Shown piece after piece: positions 1-8,933 of a DNA stretch of 64,000 nucleotides. Where the stretch lies: the NCBI RefSeq assembly GCF_023277745.1, contig NZ_CP086322.1, positions 7,936,001-8,000,000 on the forward strand. Reading direction: 5' to 3'. Under the pieces are notes generated by a model, which saw only the letters and a list, made by a program, of their open reading frames with translations, made no database searches and had not been told where the DNA came from. The DNA is from Streptomyces halobius (lineage in GTDB: Bacteria; Actinomycetota; Actinomycetes; Streptomycetales; Streptomycetaceae). A program made the translations under genes and the position numbers. How positions within the stretch are numbered: position 1 is the first letter of the stretch; each line of letters opens with the position of its first letter.

Positions 1-38
1 AACCATTCATGCAACTGCTACGTCGAGAAGGCGAGTAA

Positions 39-1325
39 ATGAACGCACACCTGGCTCCATACCTGAACGGGGAAATCGCTGGCGATCTTGCTGAAAGAAA
101 GCGCGAATTCCTGGAGATCGGGCGTTGTTCCGGAAGCTACCCCATGGCCACGGCGCGGCGCGATGGGGTCGGTTCGGAAATAAGTGTCTGGTGCAGCAAC
201 GACTATCTGGGAATGGGCCAGAACCGTCAGGCCATCGTGGCCATGAAGGCCGCCATCGACACCCACGGCGTAGGCTCCGGCGGTTCCCGGAACATCGGTG
301 GGACCAACCACTACCACGTGTCTCTCGAAAATGAACTGGCGGACCTGCACGGTAAGGAAGCCGCGCTCCTGTTCACCTCGGGCTACACGGCCAACGAAGG
401 CTCGCTCACCGTGCTGGCGGCGATGCCCAGGGACACCGTCGTGTTCTCCGACGCGAAGAACCACGCCTCGATTATCGATGGCCTCCGGCACAGCGGCGCG
501 AAGAAGCACATCTTCCGGCACAACGACGTCGTCCACCTGGAAGAACTGCTCGCGGCCGCTCCCGCCGACTGCCCGAAGCTCATCGTCGCGGAGTCGGTCT
601 ACTCCATGTCGGGCAACGTGGCGCCGCTCGCCGAGATTGCCGACCTTGCGGACAAGTACGGGGCCACGACCTTCATCGACGAGGTCCACGCGGTCGGCAT
701 GTACGGCCCGCAGGGCGCCGGCATCGCCGCTCAGGAAGGCATCGCCGACCGTTTCACGGTCGTGATGGGCACCTTGGCAAAGGGTTTCGGAACGGTCGGC
801 GGCTACATTGCGGGTCCTGCGGCCCTGGTGGACGCGGTGCGGACCTACGCGCGCTCGTTTGTCTTCACGACCTCGCTGCCGCCTGCGGTCGCGGCCGCTT
901 CGCAGGCGTCGGTTCAGTACCTGCGGTCCTCCGATGTCGAGCGGAAGCTGCTTTTGGAGAATGCGCGGCTGCTGCACAGCCTTCTGATCGAGGCCGATAT
1001 CCCGTTCCTTTCCACGGACTCCCACATCGTTTCGGCCTTCGTCGGCGATGACGACATGTGCAAGCGGGCGTCCCAGATGCTGTTCGAGAAGTACGGGATC
1101 TACGTCCAGTCCATCAACGCCCCGAGCGTGCCCGCGGGCGAGGAGATCCTGCGGATCGCTCCGTCCGCCGTGCACGATCAGAGCGATGTCGAGAAGTTCG
1201 CCCGCGCCCTTCAGGAGATCTGGAAGCAACTGAACATCCCGACCGCGAGTGCCCGGGAATGGTCCACGTCCGGACTCCGCAGCGGCGGCGCCGACACCAC
1301 CGCGAAAGACGGACAGCCGGCCTGA
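39..1325 (+). CDS. 5-aminolevulinate synthase (C5N pathway type)
   Basis: PLP-dependent alpha-oxoamine synthase of 428 aa that condenses glycine with succinyl-CoA to 5-aminolevulinate. Visible family marks are [14 protein letters not shown] near residue 90, the [10 protein letters not shown] aspartate/histidine motif near 213-222, and TLAKGFG with the predicted PLP lysine at about K248. Streptomyces normally make ALA for haem by the C5 (glutamyl-tRNA) route. A dedicated ALA synthase overlapping an acyl-CoA ligase gene is therefore typical of C5N-unit loci (bafilomycin, manumycin/asukamycin, moenomycin types). A GA-rich ribosome site (GAGAAGGCGAG) precedes the ATG. The stop overlaps the next start as TGATG, so the two are translationally coupled. 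Only 38 bp upstream are visible; the assignment to C5N rather than haem is by context. Confidence 0.93.
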   Translation: MNAHLAPYLNGEIAGDLAERKREFLEIGRCSGSYPMATARRDGVGSEISVWCSNDYLGMGQNRQAIVAMKAAIDTHGVGSGGSRNIGGTNHYHVSLENELADLHGKEAALLFTSGYTANEGSLTVLAAMPRDTVVFSDAKNHASIIDGLRHSGAKKHIFRHNDVVHLEELLAAAPADCPKLIVAESVYSMSGNVAPLAEIADLADKYGATTFIDEVHAVGMYGPQGAGIAAQEGIADRFTVVMGTLAKGFGTVGGYIAGPAALVDAVRTYARSFVFTTSLPPAVAAASQASVQYLRSSDVERKLLLENARLLHSLLIEADIPFLSTDSHIVSAFVGDDDMCKRASQMLFEKYGIYVQSINAPSVPAGEEILRIAPSAVHDQSDVEKFARALQEIWKQLNIPTASAREWSTSGLRSGGADTTAKDGQPA

Positions 1326-2866
1326 TGACCATGTCAGTTGCCGGCGTGCTGGCCGACACGGCGGCGCAGCGACCAGCCCACTCTGCCCTGATCTACGAGG
1401 GCGAGCACATCACCTACGGGTGGTTGTGGGAACAGGCGCGTCGCTACGCCGCCGTGCTGCGAGCCAACGGGGTACGGCCAGGAGACCGGGTCGCCGTGCT
1501 CCTGACCGACACCCCGCAGTTTCCCGTGGTGTACTTCGGCGTGCTGACGGCCGGCGCCGTCGCGGTTCCGCTGAATGCCTTGTCCACGGCGGCGGAGATC
1601 GAGCACGTACTGACCGATGCCGACGTCGGCTTTCTGGTGTGCGCCGCCGCGCTGCTCGATCAGGCGAAAGAGGCGGCGGCGCCGCTCGGCACAACACTCC
1701 TCACCATCGGGCCCGGCCCTGCGGGCACGGTCGACCTGGAGCACGCGGCACAGGAGACAGCGCCGGTCGAGACGTCCGCGGTGCGGGATCCCGACGATGT
1801 CGCCGTCGTGTTCTACACCTCCGGCACCACGGGTGAGCCGAAAGGCGTCATGCTCACCCACCGGAATATTCGGTACAACGTCGAAAGGATGGTCACCACT
1901 CCATACGCGTTCCGGAGTGACGACGTATTGCTCGGGTGCCTGCCGCTGGCACACGGCTTCGGCCAGATCTGCGGCATGCTGACCGGCTTCCGCGCCGGCA
2001 TATCCATCGTCATGATGCCGAAGTTCTCCGGGCGGGAGGCCTTGGCGCTGATGGCGGAACACCGGTGCACAGTGTTCATGGGCGTTCCAACCATGTATGT
2101 CAAGATGCTCGAATCGGTGGCCCAGGGAGAGCCGGTTCCTCAGCTCGACCGCGTGTACAGCGGGGGATCGGCGCTTTCAGTCAAAACCCTCAACAACATC
2201 CGAAGCACCTTCAGATGCCCAGTGTACGAGGGCTACGGGATGACCGAGACCACGTGCAGCGTGGCCTATCACTACCCCGGCCTGACGTTTCGGTCCGGAA
2301 CGGTCGGGGCGCCGATCACCGGCATCACCGTCGGTATCGCCCGGACGAACTCCGACCGCATCGATCTCCTGCCTGCCGGTGAGGTGGGCGAGATCGTGGT
2401 GAGCGGTCCGACCGTCATGGCCGGATATCTCGGCCGCCCGGATATGACCGCTGAAGTAATGACCGACGGATGGTTCCGCACGGGCGATCTCGGCATGCTG
2501 GACGGCGACGATTACCTCTCTGTGGTGGGCCGTAAGAAGGACTTGATCCTCCGTGGCGGCTACAACATCTATCCACGCGAAATCGAGGAGATCCTCGCCG
2601 GGCACCCATCCGTGGCGCAGGTGGCGGTGATCGGCATTCCACACCCCGAGCTCGGCGAGGAGGTGTGTGCGGTTGTGGTGCCTGCCAGGCCGGGGGCCCT
2701 CATTTCCGGCTCGCGTCAGGAAATCATCGAATGGAGCAAGCAGCGTCTCGCCGCATACAAATACCCGCGCCGAGTCGAGTTCATTGACGCTCTCCCGGTG
2801 GGTAGCAGCGGAAAAATTCTCAAGCGCGTACTCGTCTCGCGATACGGGCCAGCCGTCGGCGCATAG
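1325..2866 (+). CDS. AMP-forming acyl-CoA ligase (probable 5-aminolevulinyl-CoA ligase)
   Basis: Adenylate-forming enzyme of 513 aa, normal length for the ANL family. The phosphate-binding loop YTSGTTGEPKG lies near residues 164-174. YGMTETT, the hinge GRKKDLILRGGYNIYPREIE, and a C-terminal SSGKILKR with catalytic lysine near K497 are all present. In C5N pathways the ligase coupled to ALA synthase activates ALA as a CoA thioester, which cyclises to 2-amino-3-hydroxycyclopent-2-enone. I start it at the ATG overlapping the ALA synthase stop; a longer reading runs antiparallel to sense within the ALA synthase gene. The substrate is inferred from the neighbour, since a general fatty-acid CoA ligase would look similar. 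Confidence 0.9.
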   Translation: MTMSVAGVLADTAAQRPAHSALIYEGEHITYGWLWEQARRYAAVLRANGVRPGDRVAVLLTDTPQFPVVYFGVLTAGAVAVPLNALSTAAEIEHVLTDADVGFLVCAAALLDQAKEAAAPLGTTLLTIGPGPAGTVDLEHAAQETAPVETSAVRDPDDVAVVFYTSGTTGEPKGVMLTHRNIRYNVERMVTTPYAFRSDDVLLGCLPLAHGFGQICGMLTGFRAGISIVMMPKFSGREALALMAEHRCTVFMGVPTMYVKMLESVAQGEPVPQLDRVYSGGSALSVKTLNNIRSTFRCPVYEGYGMTETTCSVAYHYPGLTFRSGTVGAPITGITVGIARTNSDRIDLLPAGEVGEIVVSGPTVMAGYLGRPDMTAEVMTDGWFRTGDLGMLDGDDYLSVVGRKKDLILRGGYNIYPREIEEILAGHPSVAQVAVIGIPHPELGEEVCAVVVPARPGALISGSRQEIIEWSKQRLAAYKYPRRVEFIDALPVGSSGKILKRVLVSRYGPAVGA

Positions 2867-2961
2867 TTGCAAACTCGGCGGATTCAAGCGGTGAGAGCAC
2901 CGTGAGATACTGATCATTTTGCTCTGCTCTTGTTGCCCCAGTGAGGTTTTCTCAATGAAGA

Positions 2962-3093
2962 TCACTTCCAGTGGCCGTTGAGTACGAGGGCGGCGCGGGC
3001 TATGTCACCGATGCGGCAGGGGCTCACGGTGATGTGTTTGAGCGTGCGCCAGCGTTCCTTGAGCTCGGCGGCGGTACGCTCGCCGAGGGCCAG
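2962..3093 (-). pseudogene. C-terminal scrap of an IS5-like (DDE_Tnp_4) transposase
   Basis: The minus strand encodes about 43 residues ending ITVSPCRIGDIARAALVLNG then HWK and a stop. This is the usual tail of DDE_Tnp_4/HARBI-type transposases. Nothing upstream continues it, because it abuts an ISAs1 end at about 3094. It marks one of several IS-IS junctions in the first 18 kb. Confidence 0.6.
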
Positions 3094-3181
3094 GGCTGTT
3101 GCAAAGTCCCTTGATCGTGGCGTAGTTGCTGGTCACGGGGCGATGCCGAGGAGGTCGAGGGGGCGGGTGAAGGGTTCATAG
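3094..3181 (-). mobile_element. Solo right end of the ISAs1-family element
   Basis: This ~88-bp stretch is the reverse complement of the right end of the complete ISAs1 element at 8934-10266. It includes the GGCTGTTGCAAAGTCC terminal repeat and the last ~16 transposase codons (..PLDLLGIAP stop). Identity stops abruptly at about 3181, where sequence from a different transposase begins. It is a remnant of a second copy, in inverted orientation to the intact one. Confidence 0.8.
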
Positions 3182-4271
3182 TGCTTGATCATTCTGAAGA
3201 AGTGCTCGATGTCGAATCTTCTGAGGAACGCCTGCCAGGCCAGGTCCGTCTCCGCGGGGGTGGCTGTGGGCTGTGACCACCACAGCCACAGGGGCTTGGG
3301 GTCGCCGCCGCTGGGCAGGTGGTCGACCTGGAGGCGGATTACGGTGCCCTCGATGACGGGGAGCCTGCCGGGGTGGTCCCGCCAGGCGGCACGCTGTTGC
3401 AGTTCGGGGTGGAGCCGGTCCCAGCTCTGGGCGTGGGCGGTGCCGTAGCGGGTGGTGACGGTCTTCGTCTCCGCGTGGGGGCGCCCCAGTTCCTGGCGTC
3501 CTTGAAGATGGACTCGCCGCCGTGCCGGGGCGGGTGACCACCGCGGGGATGGGCCCGGTAGTACTTCTCGCGGGAGGGTGCCGGGCGGCGCATGACCCGG
3601 TCCGAGCGCAGGCGCCCGAGGAGTTCGACGGGCAGGTCGGACAGCAGCCAGGCCAGACGCATCACGTCGTAGCCGGCGTCGAGCACGATCCAGATGGGCG
3701 GGTCGCCCTCGTTCCACTGGCCCGCCGTGATCAGGCGCTCGACCAGGTCCCGCACCTGGGCGGCGGTCACGGCGGCGAGGTCATCGCCCGGCCGCAGCCG
3801 CACGGCGTCCAGGGGCGCGGTCCACGAGGAACGGCCCGTCTCCAGCGCGACGATCCACGAGCAGGGCCAGCCCGGAATCATCAGGTGCTTGTTCTCGCCC
3901 CGCCCGTAGGTGTGACAGAACGAGCGGGCGTCGCTGGTGGCAGCGTCGGGCCGCAGCCACGGCGAGACGTCCACGGCCAGGACCAGACGGCCGTCGGCCG
4001 CCCGCGGCACCGAGGCCAGCACCCGCCGCAGCCGGGCGGCCTCGACCCGGCCCCGGTTGAGACCGCCGTACAACGCGCCGTGCCCACGCCGGTGTTCGGG
4101 CGCGAGAGCCAGTCCGACCAGGGTCTTCACCGGCCCGTCCGCGCACAGCAGGGCATCGGTCAGCTCGAACAGGGCATCCGCACGGCCGGTCAATGCGTCG
4201 TAGAAGTCCGCCCGGAAGCGGGACAGTTGCGCGATCGCTTCCTGCGGGACCCCGGTACACGGCAGACTCAT
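3182..4271 (-). pseudogene. Truncated, frameshifted IS4/IS701-type transposase
   Basis: A start at 4271 (MSLPCTGVPQEAI) opens a DDE transposase of the type often annotated NF041680. LVLAVDVSPWLRPDA, CHTYGRGENKH and WIVLDAGYDVMRLAWLL are recognisable. The frame is lost near 3484-3487, where a run of four G (minus strand) would need five to read NWGRPHAETKT, and it resumes in another frame to RFDIEHFFRMIKH. There the natural C-terminus is missing and the reading frame runs into the ISAs1 end, giving a chimeric tail. The truncation is real regardless of the frameshift; the frameshift itself could be a homopolymer sequencing error. Confidence 0.8.
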
Positions 4272-4420
4272 CCTCACGGCCTTCCCGCTGAGCGGTGCAT
4301 CCGTGACGGAGCACAGCATCAGCGGAAGGCCGTTCCCACGTGGCTTGATCTGGGCAAACCCCACTCAGTCCCTGTTTTTGATCCCTGTTCCGAGGGAGTG
4401 AGGGCGGGGATGATCGGTGT

Positions 4421-4741
4421 GTGAGTTCGGGTTCGGTGGGGCGGGGTACGCGGCGGCGGTACTGCCCGGAGTGCGGTGATCCGTTGCCGGAGTCGAAGGC
4501 GCCGAGTGCGGTGTTCTGCTCGGCAAAGTGCAGGTCGCGACGATGGCGGGCATTGGACGGGGCTCGCCGTCGCACGGCTGCTCTCCAGCGGGGCGAGCGG
4601 GCGGATTGCGGTGTGTGCGGGGAGAGTTGGACGGTCGGGGTGGAGCATCCGGCCGGCACTCGGTACTGCTCGGCGAAGTGCCGGACGCGGGCTTGGCGGG
4701 ATCGGGAGGCGTCACGGAACGACGTCTCTGTGATGCCTTAG
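4421..4741 (+). CDS. Small protein with two zinc-ribbon-like motifs
   Basis: 106-aa basic protein with two matching Cys clusters: CPECG...FCSAKC near residues 15-37 and CGVCG...YCSAKC near 63-88. Each looks like a treble-clef/FCS-type zinc knuckle, so a nucleic-acid- or protein-binding role is plausible. I do not recognise the family. The gene sits between a truncated transposase and a DUF6192/RacP-like pair on the same strand, and may belong with them as plasmid-type accessory DNA. The start is a GTG or a nearby codon; no strong ribosome site distinguishes them. Confidence 0.55.
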   Translation: MSSGSVGRGTRRRYCPECGDPLPESKAPSAVFCSAKCRSRRWRALDGARRRTAALQRGERADCGVCGESWTVGVEHPAGTRYCSAKCRTRAWRDREASRNDVSVMP

Positions 4742-4932
4742 CCGAACGGCGCGAATGAGGGCATCCGGCTTGTTGGGGGCATTGGGGACAGAGGCCGAGT
4801 GCTCCGCGCCGGTGGTTTACGCCCTGCCGGTTTCTGTCACGTGAGCGTCACGCTGAGGCTGTGACCTGGGCTGGATCTTCTTCCGCCCCGTCCGAAGGGG
4901 CGGGATCCGGGCCTGGAGAGGGGTGATGCGCC

Positions 4933-5925
4933 ATGGCCGACATGGTGGGAAACGTCAGGCGGGAGCGGTATGAGCAGATCGTGGCCGAGGGCCGTGATCT
5001 GACTGAGCAGCTCACCAAGTGCCAATTCGCTTTGGGCGACCGGGCGTTGGAGATCGAACCGATGCGTGAGCAGGGGATTCAGCCCCCGCGGGAGACCACG
5101 TTCACGGTGGATGAATCGCTGACGATGTTCGCAGCCGACATCGGAGTCTCGCTGTCGGCGGTGGACAAGTGGCGGTGGACCGCCTCACGCTGGCCGGCCG
5201 AGCACCGCAGGGCGCGGGTGTCGTTCACGGTCCACCGGATCCTGGCGCACATCGAGGACGAGGACGAGCGGTTCGCCATGATCGACGATCCGCCGGTCGG
5301 TGAACGGACAGGTCGCCGCGCGTGGACCCCGGACGCCGCGAAGCGGCGGGTGGGACACCGGGTGGAACGTCCGGTCACTGTCGTCGAGAAGGCCCAGGCG
5401 GTCACGGACCTGACCCGGGACGAGTCGGTGGCGGCGGTGACCGGTGATCTGCTCAGGCGTCCCGACCTGACCGCGCGGATGCCGGCCGAGGAGCGGGTGC
5501 GGGTGGTCGAGGAGTTCACCCGCGACGAGGACGTCGCCTCGCAGGTGACCACGGGCCTGCTGCGGCGCCCCGCGGTCGCCCGGCAGGTGATGCGGGACGA
5601 CACGGCCCGTTTCTCCGTGAACCGGGCCCAGTTCGACAACTCCGAGAAGGTCCGCCACGAGATCCGCGAGCGGACCCCGGCGGTCCGTGCGATCGAGCAC
5701 ACCATGGAATACCTGGACCTGGTCGCCTCCTGCCACCAGTTCGTGGCCTCGCTGGGACGGCTGGTGCCCCGCCTGCGCGGGCAGAAGTTCACCGACGACG
5801 AGCGCGAGGCCCTGCGCAGGGGCATCGCGAAGGTCCGCACCGCCTCCGACTGGCTGGAGGCCGCCGTCGACAGCGGCGAGTTCACCCGGGATGAGCAGCT
5901 CGCCTCTCTCCTCAAGGGCGAGTAG
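4933..5925 (+). CDS. DUF6192 family (RacO-like) protein
   Basis: 330-aa protein beginning MADMVGNVRRERYEQIVAEG. It carries GDRALEIEPMR, then TFTVDESLTMFAADIGVSLSAVDKWRWTASRWP, which resembles an HTH-like segment, and VSFTVHRILAHI. The middle holds repeated RDESVAAVTGDLLRRPDLTARM / TRDEDVASQVTTGLLRRP helical units. This matches Streptomyces DUF6192 proteins found on plasmids and islands. The biochemical function is unknown; DNA binding is an inference from the HTH-like N-terminus and basic content. It is followed 3 bp later by the next gene, so the pair is an operon. Start at ATG 4933 (ATGGCCGAC), preceded by GAGAGGGGTGATG. Confidence 0.75.
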   Translation: MADMVGNVRRERYEQIVAEGRDLTEQLTKCQFALGDRALEIEPMREQGIQPPRETTFTVDESLTMFAADIGVSLSAVDKWRWTASRWPAEHRRARVSFTVHRILAHIEDEDERFAMIDDPPVGERTGRRAWTPDAAKRRVGHRVERPVTVVEKAQAVTDLTRDESVAAVTGDLLRRPDLTARMPAEERVRVVEEFTRDEDVASQVTTGLLRRPAVARQVMRDDTARFSVNRAQFDNSEKVRHEIRERTPAVRAIEHTMEYLDLVASCHQFVASLGRLVPRLRGQKFTDDEREALRRGIAKVRTASDWLEAAVDSGEFTRDEQLASLLKGE

Positions 5926-5928
5926 GCG

Positions 5929-6429
5929 ATGGACAAGCCGGCCAGCAAGCGCACCGCGCAGACCCCGGTCCCCTCCACCAAGAAGACCCCGGCCAAGCCG
6001 TCCGGCCGACGCAAGAAGCCCAAGCTCCTGGCCGCGCTCCCCGCGGGCGAGTACTACGGCGACCTGGTCCGCGCCGCTTTGATGGAAGCCGCCCCGTCGG
6101 GGCTGAAGACCCGGCACCTGGTCGCCGCGACCCGGCTCAATCCCTGGCAGGTCACCCGCGGACTGGCGCACATCAAGGACGTCGCCGCGGCCGAGCACCT
6201 GACCCCGATCACCTGGACGTTCCGCGAGGGATTCCGCTTCTCCGATGAGCCCGCGGACTGGATCGCCTACGAGAAGAAGCAGTTCCGGCAGATCCTCAAC
6301 CGGCTCACCCGCGTCATCACCGGCACTCTCGACCCGCACCTGGCCCGCTATCCCGAGGACGAGTGGGCCCAGATCGCCGTCGCCCAGCTGACCGGGGTCT
6401 GCGCGACCCTCGCCCAGCTCTCGAAGTAG
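5929..6429 (+). CDS. RacP-like basic protein, partner of DUF6192
   Basis: 166-aa protein with a Lys/Pro-rich, probably disordered N-terminus (about residues 1-35). A compact domain follows with ALMEAAPSGLKTRHLVAATRLNPWQVTRGLAHIKD, reminiscent of a winged-helix. It starts 3 bp after the DUF6192 stop, so the two are co-transcribed and probably act together. I recall this pair being annotated RacO/RacP in Streptomyces, but treat the name as provisional. No catalytic motif is visible. Confidence 0.65.
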   Translation: MDKPASKRTAQTPVPSTKKTPAKPSGRRKKPKLLAALPAGEYYGDLVRAALMEAAPSGLKTRHLVAATRLNPWQVTRGLAHIKDVAAAEHLTPITWTFREGFRFSDEPADWIAYEKKQFRQILNRLTRVITGTLDPHLARYPEDEWAQIAVAQLTGVCATLAQLSK

Positions 6430-6471
6430 CCATTCCCGCTTGTTTTCTGCCCGGTTCCGAGGTCCATCACG

Positions 6472-7122
6472 ATGCGTCGCCGTCGATACCCTTCCGACAC
6501 CAAGCCCGCCGAGTGGGCCTTGCTCGAACCCGTGTTGCCCACCCCGGCCTGTCAGACCAAGACCGGCGGGCATCCCTGGAAGTGGCCCCGTCGCGAGATC
6601 GTCGATGCGATTCGCTACATCGTCGACAACGGGGCCAAGTGGAGGGCACTTCCGGCTGACTTCCCTCCTTGGGAGACGGTTTACGGGTTCTTCTGGGGCT
6701 GGCAGCGGGCCGGGTTCGTCACCTTCATCCGCGACCAGCTGCGGTGACGCATCCGCACCAACCTGGGGCGATGCCCCCACCCCGTCACGATGATCGTCGA
6801 TTCCTAGTCCGTCAAAGGCGCGGAGACCGTGGGCAAGGACAGCCGCGGCTGGGACGAAGCGAAAAGGATCAACGGCAGGAAGCGCCACATAGCCGTGGAC
6901 ACGAAGGGCCTGCCCGTGATGGTCATGGTCACCCCGGCCGACATCCAGGACCGTGACGCCGTCCGCGACCTGCTGTTCCGTCTCCACCTCACCCAGCCCC
7001 AGCTCATCCAGGTCTGGGCCGACCGCGGCTATGCCGGCACTCTCGTCAACTGGGCCGACCAACGGCTGAAGGTCACTCTGCGACCCGTCTCCCGGCCCAA
7101 GGGCGCCAAGGGCTTCGTCAAT
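6472..7122 (+). pseudogene. IS5-family transposase, two nonsense codons and truncated 3' end
   Basis: The frame opening MRRRRYPSDTKPAEWALLEPV and ending ..RPKGAKGFV is a typical IS5-family transposase. The frame never shifts, but it is broken by TGA at 6745-6747 (where family members have Arg, CGA) and TAG at about 6805-6807 (where they have Gln in IVDSQSVK). Both are consistent with C-to-T changes. The C-terminal third, including the expected RRWVVERSLAW region, is absent because the element ends at about 7122, exactly at the 3' end of the next gene. The element is dead. Confidence 0.85.
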
Positions 7123-8705
7123 CAGACGTATTGCGATCGAAGGAGCACCCTGTCGGGCTTGCCGATGCTATTCATCGGCAGAGCACTCAAGAAGCTTATC
7201 TTCTCGGGCGCGTGAATCGAGGAAAGTGCCGCAGTAATTCTGGCGCGGATGTCTTCTGCGTCGACTGCCTCGTTCGGATCGCATTCAACTGCGGCGTGAA
7301 TGTGCTCGCCGCCATCCTCGTCCCGCACGCCGTAGACGGCCGCGTGTCGGACGCCCGGGTGGGAAAGGATTTCCGCCTCGACGACTGTGGGGTGCACCTT
7401 AACGCCGTCAACCTTGATGACGTCCGCCACCCGACCCACCAGGGTCAGATATCCTCGGTCGTCGAAAAAACCGATATCTCCGGTGAAGTACCAGCCGTCC
7501 CGAAGGGCTCGCGCAGTCAACTCCGGGTCGCCGGTGTAGCCGTCCATCAACTGAGGCGAGCGGACGCGGATCTCCCCGATTTCCCCTACTGCCAATTGCT
7601 CGCCCGAGTCCGAGTTGCAGACAACGACCTCCACACCAGGGTAGGGCCGCCCGACGGTAGCCGCAAGTTCCGGGTCGCCGTGCTCCGAAGGCGTCAGGGT
7701 CGTAATTTGATAGCTCTCGCCCGATGCATACCACTGCACCATGACAGGGCCGAAAGTTCTAAAAGCCTGTTTCGTTCGAACGGGCGCCGCCGGGCTGCCG
7801 CCGTAGACAATCCGCTTCAGCGAAGACAAACCAGCGGCTTCCACGGCGGCACGATCGCGAATTCCTCGCTCATGCAGATAGTCGATGAGCTGGAACACGT
7901 GCGTCGTCGCCATGAACGTCCACGAGACCTCCTTCTTCGCGGAGACGGTCTGTACGAATTTCTCTGCATCGAAACTCTCGTGCAGGTAGATCGCTCCACC
8001 CAAGATGAAGGCCGCGTCCGCCATTGGGGCACCAGCGTGGCTCAGAGGGGTCGACAACAGGACCGACGCACAGCCGGATTCATGCCCAAGATCCATAAAC
8101 GCGCGTAGTACGCCTTCCCATGCTCGGGCCGAGGACCGGATGCCCTTGGGCCGTCCCGTGCTGCCGCTCGAGAAGCTGATGAAGACTAGCGCATCCGGAT
8201 CCCACGACGCGGCGTCCGGCGGGGCGGGGACATCGAGCGAGCTGACCTCATTGCATTCCCCGTGGTGAAGGCGCGTCACCGGGATCCCGGTGCCGTCGGC
8301 AAGTTCCAATGCCCGCTCCGAATTTTCGGCATCAGCGTAGATGGTAACCGCTTCGGTGTCGCGCAAGATCTGGATTTGCTGATCCAGGGGGAGGACCGCT
8401 GCGTTGGTACCAGGATTAGTGGTTCGCAAGTAGCAAACAGCGCCACCAAGCAGATATGTCGCATACCGCACGGTGAGCATCTCAGGGCTGTTGGGCTCGA
8501 CCAGGATCGCTACCACATCCCCTTTGCCTACTCCGCAATTGTGTAGCGCAAGGAACGATTCAGTCACGGACTGAAGCAGATCACCGCCGGAGAATGCTTC
8601 GCCGCGCCAATAAGCGACATCGCGATCCGGCTCGGTCGCGAACAGTGAGAGGATCTCCGAGACATAACTTGGACTTGCACTCCACCAATTCTCCGGAAAA
8701 CTCAC
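7122..8705 (-). CDS. AMP-dependent synthetase, candidate C5N amide synthetase
   Basis: 527-aa ANL-family enzyme: phosphate loop FSSGSTGRPKG near residues 178-188, WYASGESY as the A5-type motif, TGDIGFFDDRGYLTLVGRVADVIKVDGVKVHP as the hinge, and a C-terminal SIGKPDR with catalytic lysine near K516. Known C5N loci contain ALA synthase, an acyl-CoA ligase, and a second AMP-forming enzyme that makes the amide bond between C5N and a polyene or other acid. This gene is a plausible third member, but it lies on the opposite strand and 4.3 kb away across IS debris. It could equally be an unrelated carrier-protein ligase. A dead IS5 copy abuts its stop codon exactly. Confidence 0.8.
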   Translation of the reverse strand: MSFPENWWSASPSYVSEILSLFATEPDRDVAYWRGEAFSGGDLLQSVTESFLALHNCGVGKGDVVAILVEPNSPEMLTVRYATYLLGGAVCYLRTTNPGTNAAVLPLDQQIQILRDTEAVTIYADAENSERALELADGTGIPVTRLHHGECNEVSSLDVPAPPDAASWDPDALVFISFSSGSTGRPKGIRSSARAWEGVLRAFMDLGHESGCASVLLSTPLSHAGAPMADAAFILGGAIYLHESFDAEKFVQTVSAKKEVSWTFMATTHVFQLIDYLHERGIRDRAAVEAAGLSSLKRIVYGGSPAAPVRTKQAFRTFGPVMVQWYASGESYQITTLTPSEHGDPELAATVGRPYPGVEVVVCNSDSGEQLAVGEIGEIRVRSPQLMDGYTGDPELTARALRDGWYFTGDIGFFDDRGYLTLVGRVADVIKVDGVKVHPTVVEAEILSHPGVRHAAVYGVRDEDGGEHIHAAVECDPNEAVDAEDIRARITAALSSIHAPEKISFLSALPMNSIGKPDRVLLRSQYV

Positions 8706-8933
8706 GGGACCATCCTTTGATTACGGAAGTTATAACGATGTCGTTCTATTAGCAAGGCTGCGGAGTTGCTGATCTTTAACTGCGGGCTTGATGCGGGATG
8801 AGGGATTTCGAGTCCGGTCCCGGCCAGGAATCCAACGAGGAGGTGTTCCCGATTCTTCACGTACCGCAGAGCCTTGTCGATCGCGTCGCACAGCTCGGTA
8901 ATCGAACGGAACGCGCGGTTGGCGGTCTTGCAA

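Noticed and set aside
18..1229. Long minus-strand open frame opposite the ALA synthase gene
   Set aside because: High-GC DNA produces long antisense frames; the product is Arg/Gly-rich with no family resemblance, while the plus-strand gene is a clear enzyme.
5185..7062. 625-codon minus-strand frame across the DUF6192, RacP-like and IS5 genes
   Set aside because: It spans three recognisable plus-strand genes and has typical mirror composition of GC-rich coding DNA.
8706..8933. Possible gene fragment between the AMP ligase and ISAs1 (minus-strand frame with SITELCDAIDKAL)
   Set aside because: A few residues recall transposase tails, but I could not place it in a family; left unannotated.
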